DNA from: an uncultured Lachnospiraceae bacterium
GTDB lineage: Bacteria; Bacillota; Clostridia; Lachnospirales; Lachnospiraceae
Assembly (NCBI GenBank): GCA_947625755.1
Contig: CANQPJ010000003.1
Location: 1-64,000, forward strand
Length of the DNA stretch: 64,000 nt
Direction of reading: 5' to 3'
The position numbers and the translations under genes are program-made. Below the pieces are notes generated by a model. It made no database searches. It worked only from the letters and a program-made list of their open reading frames with translations, and was not told the DNA's origin. Each line of letters begins with the position of its first letter. Within the stretch, counting starts at the first letter, position 1. This document shows, piece by piece, positions 26,229 to 35,525 of this stretch.

Positions 26229-26660
26229 ATGAATATTAAAAAATTAAACAAAAATGCTACGATACCAACATATGGCTCGGAATATGCCGCCGGCGCAGAT
26301 TTATACGCGTGTATTGATGAAGCTGTTACCATCAGACCCGGTGAAACTGCATTTATCGGTACCGGCATCGCCATGGAAATTCCAATGGGATATGCCGGGT
26401 TTGTTTATGCACGAAGTGGTCTCTCATGCAAAAAGGGACTTGCTCCGGCAAACAAGGTCGGAGTGGTTGATGCAGATTACCGGGGCGAGATAACTGTTGC
26501 ACTGTATAACCATGGTTCAGAAGATAGAGTTGTTGAGCCAAATGAAAGAATTGCCCAAATGGTAATTGCCCCATTTCTGAAAGTTGATTTTCAGGAAGTA
26601 GATAAATTGTCTGACACGGTCAGGGGCATAGGCGGGTTCGGTTCTACCGGCAGCAAATAA
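26229..26660 (+). CDS. dut: dUTP diphosphatase
   Basis: Hydrolyses dUTP to dUMP and pyrophosphate, keeping uracil out of DNA. The 143-aa trimeric dUTPase has the five family motifs: GADLYACIDE, ARSGLSCKKGL, GVVDADYRGEI, ERIAQMVIAP and the C-terminal P-loop-like RGIGGFGSTG. The start follows GGAGGAAATCAT. It is the last plus-strand gene of the malic enzyme-nrdG-dut group, and converges on spoIIP. Confidence 0.95.
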   Translation: MNIKKLNKNATIPTYGSEYAAGADLYACIDEAVTIRPGETAFIGTGIAMEIPMGYAGFVYARSGLSCKKGLAPANKVGVVDADYRGEITVALYNHGSEDRVVEPNERIAQMVIAPFLKVDFQEVDKLSDTVRGIGGFGSTGSK

Positions 26661-26676
26661 AAGAAACATACATCAT

Positions 26677-27969
26677 TTATTTTTTCTTTTTTCCCATGAC
26701 AATATCAATTAATCTTGCCAGGGGCTCTGCTGCATTTCTCTCTTCCTGATATGTGTTAGTCTGGGCTCCTACTTCTATTAACATGGACTGTTTACATAAA
26801 TCAAGGTTATATTTATAGGCGTTTACATAATTGTGTCTTGCAAAGCCCGGATAATATGCCTCTGCGTTTACCTTCATTTGAAGCGCCAGAGCAAGATTTT
26901 CATATAAATACGGATTATACAGATAATCAATATCACCCGTAGTTTTAAATCGGGACATACCATTAAAAAACATAACCTGCGCAGTGCTTTTTCCATTTAC
27001 TTCCGTCACCAGCCGGGTGTTTTCATTGACACCGTCTCTATGTATATCCAGAATCAAACTGATGGACGGATATTTCTTTAATATTTTCTTTACCCCCGCT
27101 CTGGACTGGTCGTATGCTTCATTTCTATCTAATTGACCATTCACAATATCATAGGTAGATTTATCATGTATGACATTATACCCAAACTGTTCTTCTAATA
27201 TTTCTGCAAGTCTTTCTCCCACTCCTACAATCGTTGTTGATTCATTTCCGTTGCTGTTACAAAACTCCTCTTGGGAATGGGTATGATAAATCAGTATTTG
27301 AGGTTTTTTACTGCTTCCTTTGATTCTGAATTTTTCAGACATTGCGGTCTTAATCGGCATATCACTTTCTTTGATGGAAGTGGCGGCTGTCACAATATAA
27401 AATTTATTGATAACACTTTCAAAACTTCCGAGGTTATCTGCCGTATACAGTTTTCCTGTTACTTTTGGCATTGGGACGATAACCTTTGCTGCAGTTTTGA
27501 CAGCTTTTTCTTTTTTCTTTTTATTTGTTGTCTGCGGTTTTGCCTCTGTCGTCTCTTCTTTTGTATATCCGGCATTTTCATATATTAAATTAATAACCTG
27601 ATTATATCCCGGGTCACTGGTGTCATAAGTGTATTCGCTGCGAGCCAGATATTCAGACACAATCTGGTCTAATACTTTTTTCTTTGCTGTTTCAGTCAGG
27701 GTACTATGATTTTCAATATACAACATATATCTGCTCATCACACTTCCGTTTTCAACAATTTCTTTTGCCAGCATTTTTGATGTATCACTGACTACCTGAT
27801 TGCCGACTTCTCCGGCTTTGTCGGCTGTGATTAAATTTACGCACTTAATTGCAATATACAGGCATAAAACAATAATCATTCCCTTCATTACCGTCTGAAT
27901 CAATGGTTGGGAAATTGCCAAATCAGGAAACATTATTCGATTTGTATTTTTTCTAATTCCTCTTTGCAC
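26677..27969 (-). CDS. spoIIP: stage II sporulation protein P
   Basis: A membrane-anchored peptidoglycan hydrolase (amidase/endopeptidase) of the DMP engulfment machine in endospore formers. The 430-aa protein has one N-terminal membrane segment (about 28-48), a long linker with a Lys-rich stretch (near 148-160) and the SpoIIP catalytic domain with the metal ligands in LIYHTHSQEEFC, ILDIHRDGVNENTR and MLIEVGAQTNTYQEE. It lies directly downstream of gpr, another sporulation gene, as in many Clostridia and Bacilli. Confidence 0.93.
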   Translation of the reverse strand: MQRGIRKNTNRIMFPDLAISQPLIQTVMKGMIIVLCLYIAIKCVNLITADKAGEVGNQVVSDTSKMLAKEIVENGSVMSRYMLYIENHSTLTETAKKKVLDQIVSEYLARSEYTYDTSDPGYNQVINLIYENAGYTKEETTEAKPQTTNKKKKEKAVKTAAKVIVPMPKVTGKLYTADNLGSFESVINKFYIVTAATSIKESDMPIKTAMSEKFRIKGSSKKPQILIYHTHSQEEFCNSNGNESTTIVGVGERLAEILEEQFGYNVIHDKSTYDIVNGQLDRNEAYDQSRAGVKKILKKYPSISLILDIHRDGVNENTRLVTEVNGKSTAQVMFFNGMSRFKTTGDIDYLYNPYLYENLALALQMKVNAEAYYPGFARHNYVNAYKYNLDLCKQSMLIEVGAQTNTYQEERNAAEPLARLIDIVMGKKKK

Positions 27970-28022
27970 CGAAATACCTCACCTTTGTCCCACTTATATA
28001 ATATATGTGAGATATTTCTACA

Positions 28023-28970
28023 TTAGAACAAGGCTTGTCTGCAAAATTCATTAATTCCATGTGCTAACGTTGTACTAAGGTTTTCAACAATTTCATCCAC
28101 GTCTTTTGGAGTGACAAACATCTGCTCTGTCTCTTCAGAAAGCAGCTCCTCAAACAGCTGATATTTTTCCTCTCTTGTATAATCACTAAATAAACCGGCA
28201 ACAGCGTTGTTATTTGTTCTTGATAAAATATTCAGAAGATTTTCCATCGTGTCATTGACAATGGTAGCTCCACTTACTACCATAGGCACGCCTATTGCAA
28301 TTACCTTTTTGCCAAGGCTTTCTTTATTTAAGCCTTTTCTGCGATTTCCTATCCCGGCGCCGGGAGTAATTCCGGTATCTGTGATTTGTATCGTTGTGGT
28401 GATTCTTCTCACGTTTCTTGCAGCCAACGAATCTATCGCTATCACAATGTCCGGTTGAACTTCACCAACAATTCCTTTTATAATATCAAATGTTTCCATC
28501 CCGGTCTGCGCCAACACACCGGGCGCGATACAATAAACTTTTTGTCCGGGCAGTATTTCCTCCACGGTTCGGGGACCAAGTGCATCCGGAGTTGCCAGTT
28601 TGTTCCCCAGCCCTGCCACAAGTACCGATTTTACATTATCCGGCTTTATTATCTTTGATAAATGTCCGGCAAGCTCGTGCGCAATCATTTTTCGCTCCGC
28701 CTCTTCCGGATTTCTCAATATTCTCGATTCCATAGTAATATATCTGCCTATCGGTTTGCCCATGGCATCAGCTCCCTCTTCACTGACAATATCTACAATT
28801 GTGGTGTCCATATTGATTTTTTTGTCAAAACTGTTTCTTATCTCCACACCTTTGATTTCAACATTTTGCTCAAACCTTTCCCGCTCTTCCAACGCCAAAT
28901 CTGTATAAATGCTCTTTATTTCTGTATGCTCTTTTTGATTACAATCGAAATCCGTATCGCTTTTTTTCAT
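28023..28970 (-). CDS. gpr: spore germination protease GPR
   Basis: The A25-family protease that degrades small acid-soluble spore proteins during germination. It is made as a zymogen: 315 aa, with an N-terminal prosequence ending near SIYTDLALEERER. Conserved blocks are VLVAGLGNKLATPDALGPR, APGVLAQTGMETFDI and IDSLAARNVRRITTT followed by DTGITPGAGIGNRRKGLN. The upstream region has CGATACTG preceded 18 bp by TGAAAA, which loosely resembles a sigma-G promoter; this is a weak inference. Confidence 0.95.
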   Translation of the reverse strand: MKKSDTDFDCNQKEHTEIKSIYTDLALEERERFEQNVEIKGVEIRNSFDKKINMDTTIVDIVSEEGADAMGKPIGRYITMESRILRNPEEAERKMIAHELAGHLSKIIKPDNVKSVLVAGLGNKLATPDALGPRTVEEILPGQKVYCIAPGVLAQTGMETFDIIKGIVGEVQPDIVIAIDSLAARNVRRITTTIQITDTGITPGAGIGNRRKGLNKESLGKKVIAIGVPMVVSGATIVNDTMENLLNILSRTNNNAVAGLFSDYTREEKYQLFEELLSEETEQMFVTPKDVDEIVENLSTTLAHGINEFCRQALF

Positions 28971-29062
28971 TCTCCAACTCCTTTTTCCTTATGCAGTATC
29001 GTTTTTCCGCATTGATTTTTTTTCAGTGTTATATCTTTTTTATTTACTTCATTAATTTAGTA

Positions 29063-29091
29063 TTGACAATATCCATCATTTCTACTAAAAT
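29063..29091 (+). promoter_or_regulatory. sigma-A promoter of rpsT
   Basis: A perfect TTGACA (29063-29068) and TAAAAT (29086-29091) with a 17-bp spacer. Confidence 0.88.
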
Positions 29092-29101
29092 ATTTTTTGA
29101 T

Positions 29102-29139
29102 GTCTGCGTCATAGTCCGCATATTCCAAAGGACGCAGAC
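29102..29139 (+). promoter_or_regulatory. stem-loop in the rpsT leader
   Basis: A perfect 9-bp GC-rich stem (GTCTGCGTC/GACGCAGAC) with a 20-nt loop near the expected 5' end of the rpsT mRNA. No T-run follows, so it is not a terminator. It could be an S20 autoregulatory site or an mRNA-stabilising hairpin. Confidence 0.5.
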
Positions 29140-29205
29140 TGTGAAACAGATTTCCAATCTCTCTCAACGGAAATCAAATTTTATTTTATCGCGGAGGTAA
29201 AAAAG

Positions 29206-29469
29206 ATGGCTAATATTAAGTCAGCAAAGAAAAGAATTTTAGTTAATCAGACAAAATACGAAAGAAACAAAGGCATCAAATCAGCTGTTAAAACAACAAT
29301 TAAAAAAGTGGAATCAGCTGTAGCCGCAAACGATAAGGCGGCTGCCGAGGAAGCATTAAAGGCAGCTACAAAGGCTATCTCAATGGCAGGTTCTAAAGGA
29401 ATTTATCATAAGAACAATGTTGCCAGAAAAATTTCCAGATTAACAAAATTAGTTAACAACATGGCATAA
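29206..29469 (+). CDS. rpsT: 30S ribosomal protein S20
   Basis: An 87-aa basic helical primary-binding protein of the small subunit. The sequence MANIKSAKKRILVNQTKYE, the Ala/Lys-rich centre and GIYHKNNVARKISRLTKLV are characteristic. The ribosome binding site is GCGGAGGTAAAAAAG. It has its own promoter and terminator and converges on holA, a Firmicutes-type neighbourhood. Confidence 0.98.
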   Translation: MANIKSAKKRILVNQTKYERNKGIKSAVKTTIKKVESAVAANDKAAAEEALKAATKAISMAGSKGIYHKNNVARKISRLTKLVNNMA

Positions 29470-29475
29470 TGCAAA

Positions 29476-29503
29476 AGAGAAGATGAAATCATTCATCTTC
29501 TCT
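29476..29503 (+). terminator. intrinsic terminator of rpsT
   Basis: An 11-bp stem AGAGAAGATGA/TCATCTTCTCT with a 6-nt loop, then TTATTTTTACT. Confidence 0.85.
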
Positions 29504-29539
29504 TTATTTTTACTCCTATTTTCTGATAGAAATTTATAA

Positions 29540-30520
29540 TTATACTTTGCGGCTGTATTTTACAAGAAGCATCTCCACTCCGATATGCTCATCTAACATG
29601 CCTTTTTTAATCAATTCTTCTGTTTGTACACTTTCTTCTAATGCGTTCTTCAATTCTTCCACAGAAAAATTTCTGCTTTGACTGATACTTTTTCCGGCAA
29701 TAAATCCCTGAACTCCCATAGCATCAGCGATTTGATTTTTCCCCATACCTCTTGCCGACAAATCTTTTGCCTGCAATATCAGATGAAACTGTCTGGCTAA
29801 CATAAAGAGAATACGCATTGGCGGCTCCTTCTCTGCTATCAGCTCATAGTAACAATCCAATGTTTTCTTTTGGTTTTTGACGGAGATTGCATCTACCATA
29901 TCAAAAATTCGAACATTGAGCTGTTTAATGCAAACTGCATCTATATCCTCTTTTGCTATGACTTCTTTCTTTAAGTCATAGCTGATTAGTTTTTCTATTT
30001 CTTTAGACAGCACTTCCATGTCAGTGCCTGCAATCGTAATCAGATAGGACATATTGGCATTGGTGATTTTCTTTCCGTTATGAGCAAAAATTCTGGCAGC
30101 CCACACTGCCAAATCTTTCTCACTCTGCCGGTTAATCTCACAAATATATCCGTTGGCTTTGACAGCTTTGTACATTCTGCTTCGCTTGTCCACATCATGT
30201 TCCACAAACAAAAATATGGTACTCTTTGGAATCTTACCCATATATTCAGCAAGCTGCTCGCCGCCACTTTTAAACAATCCCGTGCCTTCCATCACAATCA
30301 ATCTGTGCTCTGCAAAGAAAGGAAACGTTTCAGCAGTGTCAATGACCTCATTGATGTCAATATTCTTTCCTTCATACATTCCCAAATTCATCGTATCATC
30401 ACCGGCGATTGCTTTGATGAACTGTTTTTTGTAATTTAACTTCAGATATTCTTCCTCACCGCAAATTAAATACACATTCTTAAATTGTCCTGATTTAATA
30501 TCTTCTACCAGCGTTTTCAT
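29540..30520 (-). CDS. holA: DNA polymerase III delta subunit
   Basis: The delta subunit of the clamp loader, which opens the sliding clamp. The 326-aa protein begins MKTLVEDIKSGQFKNVYLIC followed by GEEEYLK, the family signature, and has the three-domain AAA+-like layout without a functional Walker A, as usual for delta. The motif TIAGTDMEVLSKEIEKLISY is typical of Firmicutes HolA (YqeN). It follows comEC by 100 bp, the standard comEC-holA-rpsT order. Confidence 0.94.
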   Translation of the reverse strand: MKTLVEDIKSGQFKNVYLICGEEEYLKLNYKKQFIKAIAGDDTMNLGMYEGKNIDINEVIDTAETFPFFAEHRLIVMEGTGLFKSGGEQLAEYMGKIPKSTIFLFVEHDVDKRSRMYKAVKANGYICEINRQSEKDLAVWAARIFAHNGKKITNANMSYLITIAGTDMEVLSKEIEKLISYDLKKEVIAKEDIDAVCIKQLNVRIFDMVDAISVKNQKKTLDCYYELIAEKEPPMRILFMLARQFHLILQAKDLSARGMGKNQIADAMGVQGFIAGKSISQSRNFSVEELKNALEESVQTEELIKKGMLDEHIGVEMLLVKYSRKV

Positions 30521-30620
30521 TCTATACCTCTAACTTATCTGTTCCGCAAAGCAGAAAATCTGCAAGCAGACAGGTAATGAAAAAATCATTTTCTATAACA
30601 TAAATATAACATTTGACAAA

Positions 30621-33116
30621 TTAATGTGCAACACAGGGCAGCGATATTTTCATAGTCTGTCCATTGGTACATATTTTTATTTCTCCACTTTTATCCGTCC
30701 TTAAAATCTGACCTCCATTATCTGAAAGCCTTTTCAACGTCTCTTTGCCCGGATGTCCATACAGATTTTGTTTTCCAACGGAAATAATATTATAATCCGG
30801 ATTAATTTTTTGTAAAAAACTTTCGGAAGTGGAATATTTGGAACCATGATGCGCTACTTTTAAAACTGTATAATGATTTTGCAATTCATCTTTTATATCG
30901 GCTTCACACTTTGATGATATATCTCCGGTTAATAACATTGAAAATTTGTGATAGCGTACATCCATAACTGTTGAATAATCATTTCTGCCTTCTGCTTGTG
31001 TTGTGATGGCAGGGTATACGCATTTCATCTGCACATCGCCAAACTTCATATATTTTCCTTTTGTGATATACAAAATCTTTACCCCGTGTTCTCTTGCTGT
31101 CTGAATCATTCTGTGATATGCCTCATCTTTACACTGTATATCCGGAAGTACCAGATTTTCTACCTCTATTCCTATCCCATCTGATGTCTCCATGATTTCG
31201 ATTAATCCACTGACATGGTCCTCATCAGCATGCGTCATAACAGCATAATCTATTTTCCTGATACATTGGGATTTAAAAAATGGAATGATTCGGTATTTTC
31301 CTACCTGATTGACCGATGTACTGCCTCCATCTATGGTAATTACTTTATGATTGGGCGTTTGAAATATAATTCCATCTCCCTGTCCCACATCAAGGGCGGT
31401 AATTACCAACTGATTGCTCTGGGCAAACACTCTGTAAAAAGGAAAATATCCATAAAGCAAACTGTTTAATACAATGACCGTCAATATCAGGGAAACAGGA
31501 AACATTATTTTCCCTTTTTTATAATTTACAATATTGATATAATCACATACCCTTATCCCTTTATCTGAAAAATGCATCAGCTTTTTATTTCTCTCATTTA
31601 AAAATTTTTTTCTTTTGTGTTCCAAAAACAACAAAACGACAATGATTAACAGATAATAAATAACAATAATGATTTTGTTTGGTTTTCCTACAATTATGTT
31701 GGCAAAAGGAAGTTTTAAAGCCATGTTACACATCTTTTCATATAATTCTAATACAAAACTCCCCGGAAATATTGCTGCTCTTGCTACGCCTGCTCCAAAA
31801 TATGAAAATGCAATTCCCAATACACCTGAAATTACCACAATACTCATAAATGGTACGACAATAATATTTAACAAAAAAGAATATGTTGGTAAAGAAAAAT
31901 AATGATATGCCACAATCGGGCTCATAAAGATACTGATGTTCAGACTAAACAGTAATGACAGAATAATCTTTTTCTTTACCCGCGCGAAAAGATATTTATA
32001 TTTATTCTTTGGTTTTCTTTTATCTTTTTCCTGTTTCTCCAACTGTAAAATAAACACAATTTTTTTCCATATAATAACAATGCTGACAATCGCTGCAAAA
32101 GACATTTGAAATCCGGAATGAAAAACAATAAATGGGTTTTCCATCAAAAGAATAATACCTGCAAGGGAAATTGCCGTTAAATAATCATAGCTTCGTCCTA
32201 TCACCTCCCCAACCAGCTTTAATCCAAACATGACTAACGCCCGAATGGTGGCAACACCCATGCCGGATAATATGCCAAACATGACTACAACAATAATGGA
32301 GACAGATGCTGATACCCCAAAACAAAACTTTCTTCGAAACCCTGCATAAAGAAACATTCCAATCATACTGATATGCAGACCACTAATGGCAAGAATATGC
32401 GAAATTCCTGATGCCGAATACAATTCTTTTAATTCCATATCCATATCCGATTTGTCTCCGAGCAGTATTCCACTATATATTGAATTTTTATTTTTAAGAA
32501 CCTTTAAGATTCCCTTTACATTCTGATTGCATATGATATTTATGCGATTTTTAACAGATGTTTTCCATTGATACAATCCCTGTCTTATAGCATCATAACT
32601 ATCATCTGTAATCTGTATCTGATTTGCAGAGACAGCAGCATAAATTCCTAAAGACATATAATACCTTTTTGAGTCAAAATTTCCCTCATTTCCTGCTGCA
32701 GAAAACTGTTTCAGAGAACCGGAAACCTTTACGGTATTTCCTATCCTAAATTTGCTGATGCAGTCCGTATATACAATAAAATGATTTAAAATCTTTCCAT
32801 TTAAATTCGAATTATGTAAATACACACAAAATCCATACTGTTTCTCTTCAATCCTGCTGATTTTTCCTGTTATCTCAATTTTCTGCTCTTTGAAACGATA
32901 TACATAATCCTTTTTTTCTATTTCATTATCTGTCAGTAAAAATCCTAAAATACTAAATAAAAAAATCACCACAAATACAGTTCCCTGTTGTTTTGTGATG
33001 ATTTTTGTAAGAACCAATACGATGGCTATTACGCCCAACAGCCATGTATCATTCATTACAGCTATAAATTCTCCCAGTACAAAAGCCAAAAACGAAATAA
33101 AAATTGGTCTCTTTAT
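30621..33116 (-). CDS. comEC: competence protein ComEC/Rec2, apparently starting at ATA
   Basis: The membrane channel for single-stranded DNA during transformation. From the best start it is 831 aa: an N-terminal helical pair with OB-like domain (DUF4131, about 40-160), the ComEC membrane core (GDKSDMDMELKELYSASGIS, HILAISGLHISMIG; about ten TM segments to residue 510), and a C-terminal metallo-beta-lactamase domain (VITALDVGQGDGIIFQTP, MTHADEDHVSGL). The strong site AAGGAGAACAGTT is followed at normal spacing by ATA, then Lys-Arg-Pro-Ile-Phe, exactly the family's usual MKRP-type N terminus. The first standard start is a TTG at 33089 with no Shine-Dalgarno. Either ATA is used, or expression is reduced by a start-codon mutation. 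Confidence 0.88.
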   Translation of the reverse strand: MKRPIFISFLAFVLGEFIAVMNDTWLLGVIAIVLVLTKIITKQQGTVFVVIFLFSILGFLLTDNEIEKKDYVYRFKEQKIEITGKISRIEEKQYGFCVYLHNSNLNGKILNHFIVYTDCISKFRIGNTVKVSGSLKQFSAAGNEGNFDSKRYYMSLGIYAAVSANQIQITDDSYDAIRQGLYQWKTSVKNRINIICNQNVKGILKVLKNKNSIYSGILLGDKSDMDMELKELYSASGISHILAISGLHISMIGMFLYAGFRRKFCFGVSASVSIIVVVMFGILSGMGVATIRALVMFGLKLVGEVIGRSYDYLTAISLAGIILLMENPFIVFHSGFQMSFAAIVSIVIIWKKIVFILQLEKQEKDKRKPKNKYKYLFARVKKKIILSLLFSLNISIFMSPIVAYHYFSLPTYSFLLNIIVVPFMSIVVISGVLGIAFSYFGAGVARAAIFPGSFVLELYEKMCNMALKLPFANIIVGKPNKIIIVIYYLLIIVVLLFLEHKRKKFLNERNKKLMHFSDKGIRVCDYINIVNYKKGKIMFPVSLILTVIVLNSLLYGYFPFYRVFAQSNQLVITALDVGQGDGIIFQTPNHKVITIDGGSTSVNQVGKYRIIPFFKSQCIRKIDYAVMTHADEDHVSGLIEIMETSDGIGIEVENLVLPDIQCKDEAYHRMIQTAREHGVKILYITKGKYMKFGDVQMKCVYPAITTQAEGRNDYSTVMDVRYHKFSMLLTGDISSKCEADIKDELQNHYTVLKVAHHGSKYSTSESFLQKINPDYNIISVGKQNLYGHPGKETLKRLSDNGGQILRTDKSGEIKICTNGQTMKISLPCVAH

Positions 33117-33127
33117 AACTGTTCTCC

Positions 33128-34048
33128 TTATTTTGTTTCTATAATATCCAGATTTCTGATAAAAGGATGGGCAAGTGTTATATTACCATACTCCACTGAA
33201 GTTTCTCCCCGCACACTCAACTGAACCCTATGCACTTCATCCAGTTCTGATAAAGAGTTTACAATGGAATAAATCACAATTTTTGCCTCCACCTGACTCT
33301 GCTCCGTCAAAAAGTTTTCATCAAAGTCTACGTAGCAAATATTATTTGCGGTCACAACACTTAATACCTTGATTTTTGGCGGAATGGTTCTGTAATATCC
33401 CTCTTTCTCCGGACCTTTTATTAATTGATTAATGATATATTCTTCTTTTGTTTTATTCCCATAGGAAATATCTTTTAATTCACATTCTTTTAATAAAGTA
33501 CCACTCTCATTCGCATAATATAAAATAAAATCTGAAGTGGTTTTCGCTTTTTTGCTGCCAATGTCAGAAACAAAATCCGATTCCCGCATGGCATTTAAGT
33601 ATTTTCCATCTTTTCCCTTACATGGCTGATTATTCACAGTAAACAAAACATAATCCACATCTTTCATCTGTATTAATGTCAATACTACTGCCGCCCTGCA
33701 CAACAGCTCTTTTTTCGCATTTAAGTCATAATAACTTTCATCGAAGTCAATTTTGGCAATTCCGTCAACAATACTATACCCCTTAACAGATATACCGTTT
33801 GGAATAGCGCTCATATGCTTGGGATTCTCACCTGCTGTTGTCAATCTGCCAAGCAGTTCATTCAGCAGTTTTTCACCTTCGGTATTTTTGTTCTCGTATT
33901 GTTCCGCAGCCAGTTTGACACCATCGTCTGATATGTAATAAACTGCTACTTCCGGCTGATTATCATTATCGTTATTTTTACATCCTGTACAACATATAAT
34001 TAATACCATACATATTATTATATTGAATAATATTGGACTTTTTTTCAT
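33128..34048 (-). CDS. GerMN-domain lipoprotein
   Basis: A 306-aa secreted lipoprotein: a lipobox with Cys23 (IICCTGCKNN) after a hydrophobic signal, then two GerMN domains (about 60-160 and 180-290; each with the pattern IAKIDFDESYYDLN or ICYVDFDENFLTEQ). GerMN domains occur in B. subtilis GerM and in actinobacterial LpqB. The ATG at 34048 follows AGAAGGG. It lies 12 bp after a histidine kinase gene and 11 bp before comEC. The response regulator-kinase-GerMN lipoprotein order resembles MtrA-MtrB-LpqB; a role as an accessory to the kinase is an inference. Confidence 0.88.
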   Translation of the reverse strand: MKKSPILFNIIICMVLIICCTGCKNNDNDNQPEVAVYYISDDGVKLAAEQYENKNTEGEKLLNELLGRLTTAGENPKHMSAIPNGISVKGYSIVDGIAKIDFDESYYDLNAKKELLCRAAVVLTLIQMKDVDYVLFTVNNQPCKGKDGKYLNAMRESDFVSDIGSKKAKTTSDFILYYANESGTLLKECELKDISYGNKTKEEYIINQLIKGPEKEGYYRTIPPKIKVLSVVTANNICYVDFDENFLTEQSQVEAKIVIYSIVNSLSELDEVHRVQLSVRGETSVEYGNITLAHPFIRNLDIIETK

Positions 34049-34060
34049 ATACATACCCTT

Positions 34061-35521
34061 CTATGCAATATACTTCAACGGAATTCTGACAATAAATGTG
34101 GTTCCTTCCCCTTCTTTACTGTGAATCTTAATTGAACCATGGTGTTTTAATACAATATCTTTTGTGATAGCCAGACCCAGCCCCGTTCCACCGGTCTGCC
34201 GCGCCCGGGCTTTATCCACTCTGAAAAATCTCTCAAATACTCTCTCCTGATCCTCTTCGGAAATACCGATACCGGTATCAATTACTTTCAGATAGAAATA
34301 TTGATGATCCGAATTCAGAGATACTGTAACCGTACCGTCTGTATTATTATATTTGATTGCGTTCTCCACCAGATTGGTTGCTACACTGGCAAACTTTAAC
34401 TCATCTACATCAGCGATAATCGGTCTGAAACTCTCAAAAATCAGTTCGATATTTTTATTTTCCGCAATCGGCTTTAACCTCTTTAATACCGTTTCCAGTA
34501 TTTCGTTTATATTTACGGAAGAAATATTAATTTCTACATCTGTCTTTTCCATTTTGACCAAATCCAGCAGATCCGTTATAATTTCACTTTCTCTATCAAT
34601 TTCTTTACAAATATCCTGCAGAAATTCCTGATATAATTCTTCAGGAACCCCCTGATTGCCAAGCAGGGATTCTGCCAATACCTTCATAGATGTCAATGGT
34701 GTCTTTAATTCGTGAGAAACATTTGAGACAAATTCCTGTCTGGACTGATCCTGCATGTTCATTCGTTCTACAAGTTTACTGAACTCTTCACTGATTTCTG
34801 CCACCTCGGAATATTCTTTTCCCTGATACTGCTCTTCCATTTGCCCTAACGTAATTTTTTCAATCGCTTCATGCATCTTCTTAATCGGTCTGTTAAACAG
34901 CACAGAACATCCCCATGCCATAATCAGTGCAAATATAATTATCAGCGTATCGGCTATCATTACATACCGTCCTACTGCATCTTTATACAGTAAAACATCA
35001 TCCATGGAATAATGTATGTATAATGCACCTACGATACTGGAAGTTTTGCCGCCATCTGCAGTTGGTGCGGCGATAGTCAGAGGCTCGGCAAATTCCACAT
35101 AGTTTTCTTTTTCATTTTCTATGAAAATATTTTTACCATCAATACTTTTTATTACATTTTCTGAAATACTGGTTTTTCCAATTTCACTTTTTTCCGTATC
35201 GGTGACAACGGTATATTGATTATTAATTACCTGAATTCTGCAGTTATACTCCCCGGATAATTGCGCTATCTGCGTATCGACAACCTGTGATTCATTATTT
35301 TGATCTAAATAGCCCTCACTGATAATACTGTTTTTCAGCATTGTGTTATTAATCTTAAACCGGTCTATTTTTTTTTCAATGTAGTTATGTACGGAAACCT
35401 GATAAATAAATACACTGCAGATAAGAACCGGCAGAATAATAAGAAGTGCCACAATAATAAACACTTTGAATTTCAGACTTTTTATAAAATTTATTATTTG
35501 TGCTGCTAATTTTTTTTTCAT
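34061..35521 (-). CDS. sensor histidine kinase
   Basis: A 486-aa two-component kinase. TM1 (about 17-40), an extracellular sensor of about 145 residues, TM2 (about 186-210), HAMP (211-262), HisKA with the phosphorylated His270 in FVSNVSHELKTPLTS, and an ATPase domain with NLVENAIKYN, DTGIGISEEDQERVFERFF and GGTGLGLAI. No cytoplasmic PAS domain, unlike WalK. It follows its response regulator by 4 bp. The signal is unknown. Confidence 0.95.
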   Translation of the reverse strand: MKKKLAAQIINFIKSLKFKVFIIVALLIILPVLICSVFIYQVSVHNYIEKKIDRFKINNTMLKNSIISEGYLDQNNESQVVDTQIAQLSGEYNCRIQVINNQYTVVTDTEKSEIGKTSISENVIKSIDGKNIFIENEKENYVEFAEPLTIAAPTADGGKTSSIVGALYIHYSMDDVLLYKDAVGRYVMIADTLIIIFALIMAWGCSVLFNRPIKKMHEAIEKITLGQMEEQYQGKEYSEVAEISEEFSKLVERMNMQDQSRQEFVSNVSHELKTPLTSMKVLAESLLGNQGVPEELYQEFLQDICKEIDRESEIITDLLDLVKMEKTDVEINISSVNINEILETVLKRLKPIAENKNIELIFESFRPIIADVDELKFASVATNLVENAIKYNNTDGTVTVSLNSDHQYFYLKVIDTGIGISEEDQERVFERFFRVDKARARQTGGTGLGLAITKDIVLKHHGSIKIHSKEGEGTTFIVRIPLKYIA

Positions 35522-35525
35522 TTAT

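Noticed and set aside
30621-33089. comEC starting at the TTG at 33089
   Set aside because: No Shine-Dalgarno in front of it; the strong ribosome binding site and family-like N terminus point to the ATA at 33114-33116.
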